Of a DNA stretch of 64,000 nucleotides, positions 6,372 to 14,531 are shown piece after piece. The notes under the pieces were generated by a model, which saw only the letters and a program-made list of their open reading frames with translations, made no database searches and was not told the DNA's origin. Position 1 is the first letter of the stretch. Each line of letters begins with the position of its first letter. The DNA lies in NCBI GenBank assembly GCA_018266075.1, contig JAFEBB010000002.1, positions 1 through 64,000 of the forward strand. Direction: 5' to 3'. A program made the translations under genes and the position numbers. Source of the stretch: Deltaproteobacteria bacterium (GTDB lineage: Bacteria; Myxococcota; Myxococcia; Myxococcales; SZAS-1).

Positions 6372-9040
6372 CAGAACGAACCTTTCACGCCCAGTGTCGG
6401 CAAGAAGGGAATGCCCGGCACCGTCTCCGACGTCTGGAAGCGGTAGTCGTTGATCACGCCCTCCTGGTTGGTCTCGTTGAGCACGTTCTGCACGTCGAGG
6501 TACACGCCCAGGCTCCAGCGCTCGAAGAGCCAGCTCTTGTCCACGCGCAGGTCGAGCTGGCTGAACGTCGGCTGCCGCGTCGAGCCCGCCGCGCCGCTGA
6601 TGGGGTGGTAGCTCTCGGTGTCGGCGTCGAAGGTGGCGCCGACGGTCGGCGTCGCGGGCACACCCGTCGCCAGGCGATAGCGGCCGCCGAGCTCCCAGCC
6701 GTTGCCGAACTTGTACTGCGCGATGAGCGTGAGGATGTGCCGCTCGTCGTAGGTCGAGGGCGAGTAGTCGACGTTCGAGTTCGGCCGCTCGTAACTCCAC
6801 GAGAGCGTGTACGCGATCCACCCGAAGAAGTGCTTGGTGATCTCATGCCGCGCGAGCAGCTCCAGGCCGTACGCGCGCCCCAGGCCACTCGGCGCCACGA
6901 GCTGGCGGTGCAACGAGCCGTCCTTCTCCTGGACGATGATGTTGGAGGGCTCGGCGAGGTCGTAGCGCCGGTTGAAGAAGCCGGTGAGGTCGATGTTGAT
7001 GGCGTCGGTGATTCGCTTCTCCACGCCGAGCGAGCTCTGGAAGGCCCACTGCAGCGGCTCCTGCGGGTAGCCGAAAACCGGGTCGAGGTTCTGGGCACCC
7101 GGGCTCTCGTTGTAGATGCCGACCGCGGCCTTCACGGTGAGCGGCTTGTCCTCGCTGCCGAAGTCCTGCCGGATCGTGAGGCGCGGCGCGACGCCGTTCC
7201 GCGAGAGGCCGTGCAGCCGGTAGTAGTCGTAGCGGACGCCGGGGAAGATCTTCATGCGCCAGGGCAGGTGGATCTCGCCCTCGGTCCAGAAGCCGTAGTC
7301 GAGCTCGTTGATGATGCCGCCCAGCGTCTGCAGCGGCGCGTCGGGCTGCTCGCCGGGGAACGGCCGGTACGAGAGCGGCACCGCGGGGAAGTGCGCGTCA
7401 TACGTGGAGCGGTAGAGCTCGAAGTCCAGGCCGCTCCGCAAGATGAACCATTTGGTCAAGTCGAGCTGGAGGTTCTCGCGGTGGCCGACGACGACATCGT
7501 TGGCGTCGATCTGGAACTGGCCCACGCCGACCGAGAGATCGTCGAGGCCCACGTAGGGCGCGGTGGAGAGCGTGGTGATGCCGTCGTGCCAGATCCACGC
7601 GCCCTGCAGGCGCTGGAAGCCCTGGTGGTCGTTGATGGTGAACTGCGCGCCGCCGGGGAGCGCGCCCGGCGCGACGACGGTGAGGTAGTCGTCGGAGCCG
7701 AAGAAGAAGAGCTTGAACTTGTTCTTCTTCATGTCCGGCGGCGCGTAGTCCACGCGCAGCTGGTAGTCGTAGTAGACGGGCGCCACGGTCACCGACGCAC
7801 CCGCAATCGGCAGCGCCACGCCGAGCACGGCGTCGAGGTAGCTGCGGCGCGCCGCGGCCGAGACGCTCAAGCCGTCGGCGATGGGCATCGCCACGTACAC
7901 GCCGGTGTCGATGAGGTCGATCTTCGCCGAGCCGTGCCACTCGTTCGGCTTGGGCGCGCGGGTCTGCACGTCGACGATGCCGCCGATGGCGCGGCCGTAC
8001 TCGGGGCCGAAGCCGCCGGGGAAGAAGTCGATGCGGTCGAGGAACTCCGGGTTCACCACGCTCGGTCCGCCGAAGAAGTGGAAGAGCAGCGGGATCTCCA
8101 CGCCGTCGAGGTAGCTGCCGGTGTCGGTGGGCGCGCTGCCGCGCACGATGAGCTGGCCGGAGAGGAACGGCGCGCGCGCCACGCCAGGCAGGTCCTGGAT
8201 CACGCGAATGGGATCGCCGAGCGAGCCCGGTACTTTTTCCAGCTCCTCACGATCGAGCGTGTAGCGGTTCACTTCCTTCTGGTCGCGCTGGCTGCGAACG
8301 GACGACTCGTAGAGCCCGTACGTCTTGGGCATCACGAAGTAGGTGACGTCGAGCCGCTCGGTCTGCGTGAGGTTCTCGGTCGTGTGGTACAGCTGGTAGT
8401 TCGCGGCGCGCACGGTGACGCCCACGTTTCCCGGCGGCAGGTGCAGCTCGAAGTGGCCGTCGGCGTCGGTGACGGCCTCGCCCTTCACGTCGGTGCCTTC
8501 TGCTTCGACTTGAGCGCCGGCGACGGGCTTGCGGCTGGCGCGCTCGAGCACGCGGCCGGCGAGGCGAATGGGCCACTGCGGTCCCGCGTCGACGACTTCA
8601 CCCGCGTCGGTCAGCTCGGGCGGCCCCGCGTCGACCACGGGCGCGGTCCAAACGAAGTGCTCGGTGTACGTGATGCGCACCGGCGCAGGGACGTTGTCGA
8701 TCTCCGCGGCCGAGAACGTGAACTGCTTCACCGCCGCGACGGCCGCTTCGTCGAAGCCGTGTCCTGCAGGCTGCAGCACCTGGACGTCGGTCACCTTGCC
8801 GTCGGCGCCGATGTCCACCTGCATGACCACGTCGCCCTGGAGCTGCTGGGCCTTCGCGTCCTCGGGAAAGATCGGCTCCACGCGCTGCAGCAGTGCGGGC
8901 GGCTTGGTGAGCACCGGCGTGTGACCGGCGTCGGGCACTTCCATGTGCTCGGTGGCGCCGCCGTACGCGTCGTCGGCGCGCGCGCTCGCGCTCCAGCCAA
9001 GGAGCACGGCCACCACGAGGAGAAGTCGGGCACGAAACAC
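6371..9040 (-). CDS. TonB-dependent outer-membrane receptor with N-terminal TonB C-terminal-type domain
   Basis: An 889-residue protein if started at GTG 9040, which directly precedes a good signal peptide (FRARLLLVVAVLLG ... SARA). Upstream in-frame ATGs would add about 60 uncharacteristic residues. Order: signal peptide (1-22); a TonB C-terminal-like domain (about 45-125; RVEPIFPEDAKAQQLQGDVV, VLQPAGHGFDEAAVAAVKQF); a carboxypeptidase-regulatory-like Ig domain (about 150-230; RLAGRVLERASRKPVAGAQV); a plug (about 265-370; LIVRGSAPTDTGSYLDGVEI); and a 22-strand-type barrel ending in a terminal Phe. The family imports large ligands across the outer membrane using TonB energy. Here the energy-transducer fold is fused to the receptor itself. 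The substrate is unknown. Confidence 0.92.
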   Translation of the reverse strand: MFRARLLLVVAVLLGWSASARADDAYGGATEHMEVPDAGHTPVLTKPPALLQRVEPIFPEDAKAQQLQGDVVMQVDIGADGKVTDVQVLQPAGHGFDEAAVAAVKQFTFSAAEIDNVPAPVRITYTEHFVWTAPVVDAGPPELTDAGEVVDAGPQWPIRLAGRVLERASRKPVAGAQVEAEGTDVKGEAVTDADGHFELHLPPGNVGVTVRAANYQLYHTTENLTQTERLDVTYFVMPKTYGLYESSVRSQRDQKEVNRYTLDREELEKVPGSLGDPIRVIQDLPGVARAPFLSGQLIVRGSAPTDTGSYLDGVEIPLLFHFFGGPSVVNPEFLDRIDFFPGGFGPEYGRAIGGIVDVQTRAPKPNEWHGSAKIDLIDTGVYVAMPIADGLSVSAAARRSYLDAVLGVALPIAGASVTVAPVYYDYQLRVDYAPPDMKKNKFKLFFFGSDDYLTVVAPGALPGGAQFTINDHQGFQRLQGAWIWHDGITTLSTAPYVGLDDLSVGVGQFQIDANDVVVGHRENLQLDLTKWFILRSGLDFELYRSTYDAHFPAVPLSYRPFPGEQPDAPLQTLGGIINELDYGFWTEGEIHLPWRMKIFPGVRYDYYRLHGLSRNGVAPRLTIRQDFGSEDKPLTVKAAVGIYNESPGAQNLDPVFGYPQEPLQWAFQSSLGVEKRITDAINIDLTGFFNRRYDLAEPSNIIVQEKDGSLHRQLVAPSGLGRAYGLELLARHEITKHFFGWIAYTLSWSYERPNSNVDYSPSTYDERHILTLIAQYKFGNGWELGGRYRLATGVPATPTVGATFDADTESYHPISGAAGSTRQPTFSQLDLRVDKSWLFERWSLGVYLDVQNVLNETNQEGVINDYRFQTSETVPGIPFLPTLGVKGSF

Positions 9041-9252
9041 GGGACCGAGAAAATTGAACAAGCGTTCGGTCCGGTCAAGCGACGACGTCGATGCGGTCGA
9101 TTTTCCCGTCCCGCCGCAGCTCGTGCGCCCGCGAACCGGAAGATTTTCCGAGCGCCGCTTGCACGCTCGCTTCAAGTGTCCGTCGCTTGGGACGTAGCGA
9201 AGAGGGCACGCGCGGTGCAACCGCCTTCGAGTCGTCCACGAGGGGAGTGCGC

Positions 9253-9444
9253 ATGCACAGCCGAGGCAAGCAGACCCGGAAGCCGAACCCGCGCAAGAAC
9301 ACCAAGCGCGTGCGCACCACGCTGGGCGAGCTCCTCGCCGCGGCCTACGACGCGACCGGCGGCAAAGCCGAGCGCGCCGCCGAGTTGCTCACGCGCGGCC
9401 CGCTCAAGGGCTTCGTGCTCGGGCCGCGCCTGCGGTTCGTGTAG
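9253..9444 (+). CDS. Small basic hypothetical protein (63 aa)
   Basis: The start ATG 9253 has a strong Shine-Dalgarno, AGGGGAG, with a five-base spacer. The product begins with a Lys/Arg/Asn-rich stretch (HSRGKQTRKPNPRKNTKRVR). It continues with a predicted helix (TTLGELLAAAYDATGGKAER), then RAAELLTRGPLKGFVLGPRL. It has no membrane segment or cysteine. The basic N-terminus suggests nucleic-acid binding. It is divergent from the TonB receptor. I do not recognise a family. Confidence 0.7.
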   Translation: MHSRGKQTRKPNPRKNTKRVRTTLGELLAAAYDATGGKAERAAELLTRGPLKGFVLGPRLRFV

Positions 9445-9523
9445 CGCCGAAACCCATCCCCGTCTTCCGCGGGAAGGGAGCGGAGTGGCTGTCAGGTGCG
9501 GGACGCCTGCATCGGCCGCACGA

Positions 9524-9545
9524 ACCACGACCCACGGACCACGAT
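9524..9545. repeat. Intergenic seven-base repeat cluster b
   Basis: Three consecutive heptads, CCACGAC, CCACGGA and CCACGAT, between the convergent small protein gene and the metallo-hydrolase gene. They have the same period and CCA core as the other clusters in this window. Confidence 0.55.
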
Positions 9546-9568
9546 CGGGGAAGACCACTCTCGTTTGA

Positions 9569-10495
9569 TCAGCGCTGGTGACCGAGCCGCACCTCCATCT
9601 TGGGATGCTCGGCGGCGAGCTGGCGCAGCTTCTCGAGGCTCACGCGGCTCTGGGCCTGGTCGTCGGAGAACGTGCCGGGCTCGACGTCGTTCTCCCAGCC
9701 CCAGCGCGTGTGGCACGCGTCGCCGGTCAGAAGCACCGGGCCGTTCGGCGTGCGCACCACGAACGCGACGCTGCCCGACGTGTGCCCCGGCACCCAGAGC
9801 GCCCAGACCGAGCCGTCGCCGAAGAGATCGAGCACGCCGTCGAAGCGGCCGCTCGGGTCCGGCTGGAACTGCAGCTCCGAGAGCGCCGGCTTTCCTTCGA
9901 GCGCGCGGTCGTTGTTGCCTTGAACGAACATGTTCATGAACGCATGCGAGGTGGCTTCGGCCGGGCCCACGTAGATCGGCGTCGACGCCGGCAGGTCGCG
10001 CGCGCCGGCCACGTGGTCCAGGTGCAGATGGGTGAAGAAGACGCCGTCCGGCTTCACGTCCTTGTGGGCGGCCAGCCACTCGCCGAGCGGGGCGTTGAAC
10101 TTCATCTTCTCCAGGTGCATCACCGACGCGACGATGCCCTGGATGGCGGCCCTGTCCGGGTGATCGCGCAGCGCGGTCTCCACGCCCGTGTCGACGAGGA
10201 ACGTGCCCTTCGTCGGATGGCGGATCACGTGGAAGAAGATCTGGATGGGCTCGTCGCCATCCTTGAGACCGGCGGCCTTGGCCTTGGGGTTGTCGAGGTT
10301 GATGAGCCCCGCGCGCGTGACCTGCCAGTCGGCTGAGGCCACGGTCTCGACACTGGCCGGCCCGGGCTGATCGATGACGGCGAGCATGTCCGCGGTGGAG
10401 CGGGGCGTGCCGAAGCTGACCTTCTGTGTGGCGTGGCTGGTGGTGGCGCAAGCGCTCCCGAGCAACGCGACGGCGACGACGAGTGCGTTCTTCAT
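9569..10495 (-). CDS. Secreted metallo-beta-lactamase-fold hydrolase (lipoprotein)
   Basis: A 308-residue protein. ATG 10495 is chosen because GGAGG lies 7-8 bases upstream and a lipoprotein signal follows at once (KNALVVAVALLGSAC). The MBL core shows the metal-binding signature THLHLDHVAG (HxHxDH), the upstream strand FLVDTGVET, a later histidine in VPGHTSGSVAF, the aspartate in LLTGDACHTRWG and a C-terminal GHQR. The overall layout resembles the lactonase/AttM-like branch of the superfamily, so a lactone or ester substrate in the periplasm is plausible but unproven. It is divergent from a LysR gene across 81 bases, which predicts control by that regulator. Confidence 0.85.
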   Translation of the reverse strand: MKNALVVAVALLGSACATTSHATQKVSFGTPRSTADMLAVIDQPGPASVETVASADWQVTRAGLINLDNPKAKAAGLKDGDEPIQIFFHVIRHPTKGTFLVDTGVETALRDHPDRAAIQGIVASVMHLEKMKFNAPLGEWLAAHKDVKPDGVFFTHLHLDHVAGARDLPASTPIYVGPAEATSHAFMNMFVQGNNDRALEGKPALSELQFQPDPSGRFDGVLDLFGDGSVWALWVPGHTSGSVAFVVRTPNGPVLLTGDACHTRWGWENDVEPGTFSDDQAQSRVSLEKLRQLAAEHPKMEVRLGHQR

Positions 10496-10576
10496 GTCGA
10501 CCTCCAAGTGATGGGTCAACCGTAGCCATGCGCGAACGGATTGAAATCAGCAGATTCGTCATGGTGTCATGCATCC

Positions 10577-11476
10577 ATGGATATCCCCTGGGACGACGTG
10601 CGGCTCTTCCTGGCCGTGGCCGAGACCGGAAGCGTGAGCAGCGCGGCACGCCGGCTTCGCATCGGCCAGCCCACCGTGAGCCGTCGCTTGGCGGCGCTGG
10701 AGTACGCGCTCGGCGAGGCGCTCTTCCGGCGCAGCGTCAGCGGGACCGCGTTGACCGCGGCCGGTGAGCGGCTCCTGGCGCCGGCGAAGCGGATGGCGGA
10801 GTGGGCGGGCGAGGTTGGGCGCGCGGCGGACGTGACCGATCGCGAGCCGCGCGGGCTGGTGCGCGTGACCGCGGCGCCCTTCGTGGCCGCGGACTTCGTG
10901 GCGCCCTTCGCGGCCTGGCTGGCGACCAAGCACCCCGGGCTGCGATTGGAGGTGCTCTGCAGCACCCAGTACCTGGACCTCGGGCGCGGCGAGGCCGACC
11001 TCGCGCTGCGTCCGCGCGCGCCGAGCTCGGCGGATCTCACGCTGGTGCGCTCGGTGATGGTGGAGAACGCGGTGTTCGTGGCGAAGTCGCTGGCCGAGCG
11101 GCTGCCGCGCAAGCCCAAGCCGAACGAGATCCCCTGGGTCGCGTGGGCGCCGCCGATGGATATGCTGCCGCCCAATCCGCAGCTCGAGCAGATGGTGCCG
11201 GGCTTTCAGCCGTCGTTCACCTCGGACAACTACCTCGTGAACCTCGCCGCGGCCGAAGCAGGCGCGGGCGCGATGGTGCTGCCCCGCGTGCCGCACCGCT
11301 TCTCGCGGCCGACATCGCTGGTGGCGCTCGATGTCGATCTCGGGCCGTACAAGGTCGCGCCGATGCACCTGGTGTGCGCGCGCTCGGCGCTGGACGTCCC
11401 GCGCATTCGAAAGGTCGCGCAGCTGATCGAAGTCGAGATGGCGAAGCTGGAGCGCAAGCCGGGGAAGGCGCGCTAG
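10577..11476 (+). CDS. LysR-family transcriptional regulator
   Basis: A 299-residue protein, starting at ATG 10577 so that the N-terminus is the standard MDIPWDDVRLFLAVAETGSV. Residues about 5-63 are the winged helix-turn-helix (SSAARRLRIGQPTVSRRLAA) and about 88-290 the periplasmic-binding-protein-like effector domain (GLVRVTAAPFVAADFVAPFA). It is divergent from the metallo-hydrolase, the usual LysR arrangement, and nine bases upstream of the TatD gene, which may be read through. The effector is unknown. Confidence 0.92.
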   Translation: MDIPWDDVRLFLAVAETGSVSSAARRLRIGQPTVSRRLAALEYALGEALFRRSVSGTALTAAGERLLAPAKRMAEWAGEVGRAADVTDREPRGLVRVTAAPFVAADFVAPFAAWLATKHPGLRLEVLCSTQYLDLGRGEADLALRPRAPSSADLTLVRSVMVENAVFVAKSLAERLPRKPKPNEIPWVAWAPPMDMLPPNPQLEQMVPGFQPSFTSDNYLVNLAAAEAGAGAMVLPRVPHRFSRPTSLVALDVDLGPYKVAPMHLVCARSALDVPRIRKVAQLIEVEMAKLERKPGKAR

Positions 11477-11485
11477 CGTGCACGT

Positions 11486-12277
11486 GTGATCGACACCCAC
11501 TGCCACCTCGACGACGCGCGCTACGACGCCGATCGCGCCGAGGTCGTCGCGCGCGCGAAGGCCGCGGGCATCACGCGGCTCGTGGTGCCCGGCGTCGGGC
11601 CCGAGAAGTGGGACGCGCTCGTGGACGCATCGCGCGCGGATCCGTTCATTCAGGCCTGCGCGGGCATCCATCCGCAGCTGCTTCCGGAGCTCGATGCGTC
11701 GCGCGACGGCGAGAACCTCGAGAAGCTCGACGCGCGGCTCGTGGCCGGCGGCTGCATCGCCGTGGGCGAGTGCGGCATCGACGGACCTTCGGTCGCGCTG
11801 GGTGCGAGCATGGAGCGACAGATCGCCGTGTTCCGCGCGCACCTCACGCTCGCGCGCAAGCACGGGCTGCCGGTCATCGCCCACTGCCTGCGCGCGCATC
11901 CCGAGCTGCGACAGGTGCTGGAAGAAGACGGCGTCCCCGAGGCGGGGCTCGAGATCCACAGCTACTCGGGCGGTCCGGAGCTGGTGAAGATCTTTGGGCC
12001 GATGGGTTGCTACTTCGGCGTGGCAGGGCCGGTCTCGTACGCGGGCGCGCGCAAGCCGATTGCGACCGCGGCCGCGATTCCCTCAGACCGATTCCTGCTC
12101 GAGACCGACGCGCCGGATCAATCGCCGACGCCACTTCGCGGCCAGCGCAATGAGCCAGCGAACCTGATTCACGTCGCCACGGCGCTCGCAAACGTTCGCG
12201 GCGTGCCGCTCGCGGAGCTGGTTGCCCAGGCTTCCGCGAACGCACGCCGCTTGTTCCGCAAGCTGCCGTCCGATTAG
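11486..12277 (+). CDS. TatD-family metal-dependent hydrolase (DNase)
   Basis: A 263-residue TIM-barrel hydrolase with a GTG start at 11486. The TatD signature residues are visible: MIDTHCHLDD (first His pair), GECGID (Glu ligand), IAHCLRAHPE, EIHSYSG and LETDAPD (final Asp). Members are two-metal 3'-5' exonucleases acting on DNA or RNA, cytoplasmic, linked to DNA repair and oxidative-damage response. The length is normal. Its stop codon overlaps the stop of the convergent membrane protein gene. Confidence 0.93.
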   Translation: MIDTHCHLDDARYDADRAEVVARAKAAGITRLVVPGVGPEKWDALVDASRADPFIQACAGIHPQLLPELDASRDGENLEKLDARLVAGGCIAVGECGIDGPSVALGASMERQIAVFRAHLTLARKHGLPVIAHCLRAHPELRQVLEEDGVPEAGLEIHSYSGGPELVKIFGPMGCYFGVAGPVSYAGARKPIATAAAIPSDRFLLETDAPDQSPTPLRGQRNEPANLIHVATALANVRGVPLAELVAQASANARRLFRKLPSD

Positions 12278-12864
12278 GCGGTCGCGTCGAGGGTGACGGT
12301 GGTGACTGCGGCGCTCGGCGGGGTGACCGTCGTCGACTCGAGCGTGCACAGCGCCAGGTACGCCATCGCCACCGGCATCGCGATCACCGTCAGCACCGCG
12401 CTGAAGCTGGAGGCCAGCGCGCAGGCCACGATGATGAGGCTGTTGAGCAGCGTGGCCACGTAGTCGTCGGGGCGGTGGAGCTGGTGGTAGCTGTCGGCGA
12501 GGGCCTGGAACACCGGCTGGCCGCGCGCCACGTACGTCGCCGCGTGGAACCAGGCGATGGCGAGCAGCACGCCGGGCACCACGCACATCATCAAGCCAAT
12601 CGCGACGCCAATGGTCATCACCGATGCGAGCCCCCAGGCCGGCAAGAAGGTGCTCGTCCGCTCGTAGGTGGTCTTCCAGTTCAGCGGACGCTTCTGGTCC
12701 AGGGCGTCGTGAATTTCGCCGAGGAGGTTGATGGCCACCCAAGGTCCCGGGATGACCAGGGCGAAGCCCAGGCAGACGATCAGCGAGCCGAGCACCAGGC
12801 TGGCCGCGTTGGTCGTGAAGAAATCCCAGGCGCGCTTGAAACGACGGTCGATTTGGGTGTCCAT
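12274..12864 (-). CDS. Integral membrane protein of unknown function
   Basis: A 196-residue protein. The ATG at 12864 has GGGAGG five bases upstream. It has a basic N-terminus (DTQIDRRFKRAWDFFTTN), then about five hydrophobic segments: LVLGSLIVCLGFALVIPGPW, LASVMTIGVAIGLMMCVVPG, VLLAIAWFHAATYVA, LNSLIIVACALASSFSAVLT and VIAMPVAMAYLALC. The arrangement, with a conserved-looking PGPWVAINL turn, resembles small DUF4013/YciC-like membrane proteins, but I cannot assign one. It is divergent from tcdA with only ten bases between the two start codons. Confidence 0.7.
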   Translation of the reverse strand: MDTQIDRRFKRAWDFFTTNAASLVLGSLIVCLGFALVIPGPWVAINLLGEIHDALDQKRPLNWKTTYERTSTFLPAWGLASVMTIGVAIGLMMCVVPGVLLAIAWFHAATYVARGQPVFQALADSYHQLHRPDDYVATLLNSLIIVACALASSFSAVLTVIAMPVAMAYLALCTLESTTVTPPSAAVTTVTLDATA

Positions 12865-12874
12865 TGTGCCTCCC

Positions 12875-13726
12875 ATGCACCACACAGCCCTTCCTACGCA
12901 GCCGGCCGAGCCGAATTTCAAGCTGCACCGCCGCTTCGACCGCGCGGCCCGACTCTTCGGAGAGCCCGCAATGGCGCGGCTTTCCCGCGCACACGTGGCC
13001 GTCATCGGGCTCGGCGGCGTGGGCAGCTTCACCGTCGAGGGGCTGCTGCGCTCGGGCATCGGCGCGGTCACGCTCATCGACTTCGACAAGGTCTGCGTCA
13101 CCAACACCAACCGCCAGCTGCACGCGGTGCACGGCGCGGTGGGCAAGTCGAAGGCGATGTTGATGGCGGAGCGCGCGCGCGCGATCAACCCGCTCGCCGA
13201 GGTCAACGCGATCGAGGAGTTCTATCGCGCGGACGTCGCGGAGCAGCTCGTGCCCGAGGGGCGCTTCGACTTCGTCGTCGACGCCATCGACAACATCAAG
13301 GCCAAGCTGCACCTGCTCGCGCGCTGCGTGCAGCTGCGGATTCCCGTGGTGTCGAGCATGGGCGCGGCGGCGCGGCTGGATCCGACGCTCGTCCGCGTGG
13401 CGGATCTCTCGGAGACGCACTCGGACGCCATGGCGCGCGACGTCCGCAAGTTCCTGAAGGTGAAGTACGGCGTGGACACCTCGCAGCGCACGGGCATCCA
13501 GGCGGTCTTCTCACTGGAGCGCCGGCGCGATCCGGAGCCCATCGGCTACGACCACGAGGGCTTCCAGTGCGTCTGCCCCCAGGGCGACAACGAGTTCCAC
13601 ACCTGCGAGAAGCGCGCGTCGATCGACGGGACGGCCGCGTTCGTGACCAGCGTCTTCGGAATGACCGCGGCCGGCGTGGTGGTGCGCGCGCTGGCGGCGC
13701 AGGCGCAGCGGCCGCAGGTTCGTTAA
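12875..13726 (+). CDS. tcdA: tRNA threonylcarbamoyladenosine dehydratase (TcdA/CsdL)
   Basis: A 283-residue E1-like enzyme that cyclises t6A37 to ct6A in ANN-decoding tRNAs using ATP. Visible features are the family N-terminus RRFDRAARLFGEPAMARLSR, the nucleotide loop VAVIGLGGVGSF, the adenylation-site motif NTNRQLHA, VVDAIDNIKAK, the family block SSMGAAARLDPTLVRVADLS and a C-terminal Cys-rich stretch (CVCPQGDNEFHTC). The start at ATG 12875 is needed to keep the RRFDRAARLFG segment; a later ATG (12971) would cut it. Other E1-like proteins (ThiF, MoeB) differ in the C-terminal half. Confidence 0.93.
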   Translation: MHHTALPTQPAEPNFKLHRRFDRAARLFGEPAMARLSRAHVAVIGLGGVGSFTVEGLLRSGIGAVTLIDFDKVCVTNTNRQLHAVHGAVGKSKAMLMAERARAINPLAEVNAIEEFYRADVAEQLVPEGRFDFVVDAIDNIKAKLHLLARCVQLRIPVVSSMGAAARLDPTLVRVADLSETHSDAMARDVRKFLKVKYGVDTSQRTGIQAVFSLERRRDPEPIGYDHEGFQCVCPQGDNEFHTCEKRASIDGTAAFVTSVFGMTAAGVVVRALAAQAQRPQVR

Positions 13727-13742
13727 CCGGATTGTTAAGCGG

Positions 13743-14333
13743 TCAGGGCAGGCCCTGCACCGGCGACGGCTCCATGCCTTGCTCGGGCAGCATGGAGAAG
13801 ACGGCGTCGTCGAGCATGTCTCCGGCGAGCGCCTCGCACGTCGACGGATCCAGGAGCGTCCGCGCGCGCGGGAAGATCTGGCCTTCCAGCCGCTCCAGGT
13901 GCCCCCGGTACAAGGCGTCGAGCGAGGCCACGGCGTCGGCGAACTCGGCGTGCGCGCCGTCGTAGCTGCCCGCCACGGCCGCCCGTGCGCCCAGCGCCGC
14001 CCGCGCGTGCAGCGCCTCGGCGAGCACGCGATCGCGCGAGAGCGAGCGGCAGGCGAGGGCCAGCTCCTGGTCGCCCGGCGAGGCCTGGAGCAGCCGCGGG
14101 AAGAGCAGCTCGTCCTCCTCGCGGAACGGGTCGTCGGCGGCGCGGGCGAAGAACTCCAGCGCCTCGGCCAATCCGCGCAGCGCGCGGGAGCGGGTCTCCA
14201 CATCGGGGTCGCGCAGGTGGCCCGCGGCGAACCAGAGCGCGCGGAGCTTGGAGAGGTGTCGGCGCAGGCTGGTCGCGAGAAGGCCCAGCGGGTCCTTCTC
14301 GTCGGGGACGCGCACCGCGATCTGCAGCAACAT
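13743..14333 (-). CDS. Hemerythrin-like (HHE) four-helix protein with incomplete metal ligands
   Basis: A 196-residue protein. ATG 14333 has GGGAG seven bases upstream. It has the helical pattern of HHE proteins: a first helix with RRHLSKLRALW, a middle FREEDELLFPRLL, and a later YRGHLERLEGQIFPRARTLL. The LFP and IFP turns are typical of the family. The second-helix histidine that normally precedes the EE pair is missing (DDPFREED). A diiron centre is therefore doubtful and the protein may bind a different metal or none. It is probably cytoplasmic. It is convergent with tcdA. Confidence 0.65.
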   Translation of the reverse strand: MLLQIAVRVPDEKDPLGLLATSLRRHLSKLRALWFAAGHLRDPDVETRSRALRGLAEALEFFARAADDPFREEDELLFPRLLQASPGDQELALACRSLSRDRVLAEALHARAALGARAAVAGSYDGAHAEFADAVASLDALYRGHLERLEGQIFPRARTLLDPSTCEALAGDMLDDAVFSMLPEQGMEPSPVQGLP

Positions 14334-14531
14334 GGTCGGCTCCCACTCACTGGGGGCGGTTGCCCACCCACCTGCTCCACGCCCAACACCTGAGCCAAGA
14401 CGTATGCGGGAAGTTAGGCACGCGCGTTCGCGAGGGAAGCCTGGGCCCACCCGTCGCTCGTGAGCCCGCAGACTCCGCCCGGGCGAACGCGCGAGCCGCC
14501 GCCAGCCCGCGCGCTGTGCTCTAATCCAGGA

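Noticed and set aside
6353-9568. Very long open frame on the strand opposite the TonB receptor (over 1000 codons)
   Set aside because: It is rich in Arg, Ala, Val and His without any domain, and it mirrors the receptor gene. In such GC-rich DNA, long antisense frames are common and this one has no start context.
10573-10582. Palindrome ATCCATGGAT at the LysR start codon
   Set aside because: Ten bases overlapping the ATG can arise by chance. It does not match a T-N11-A LysR box, and I could not point to a second half-site.
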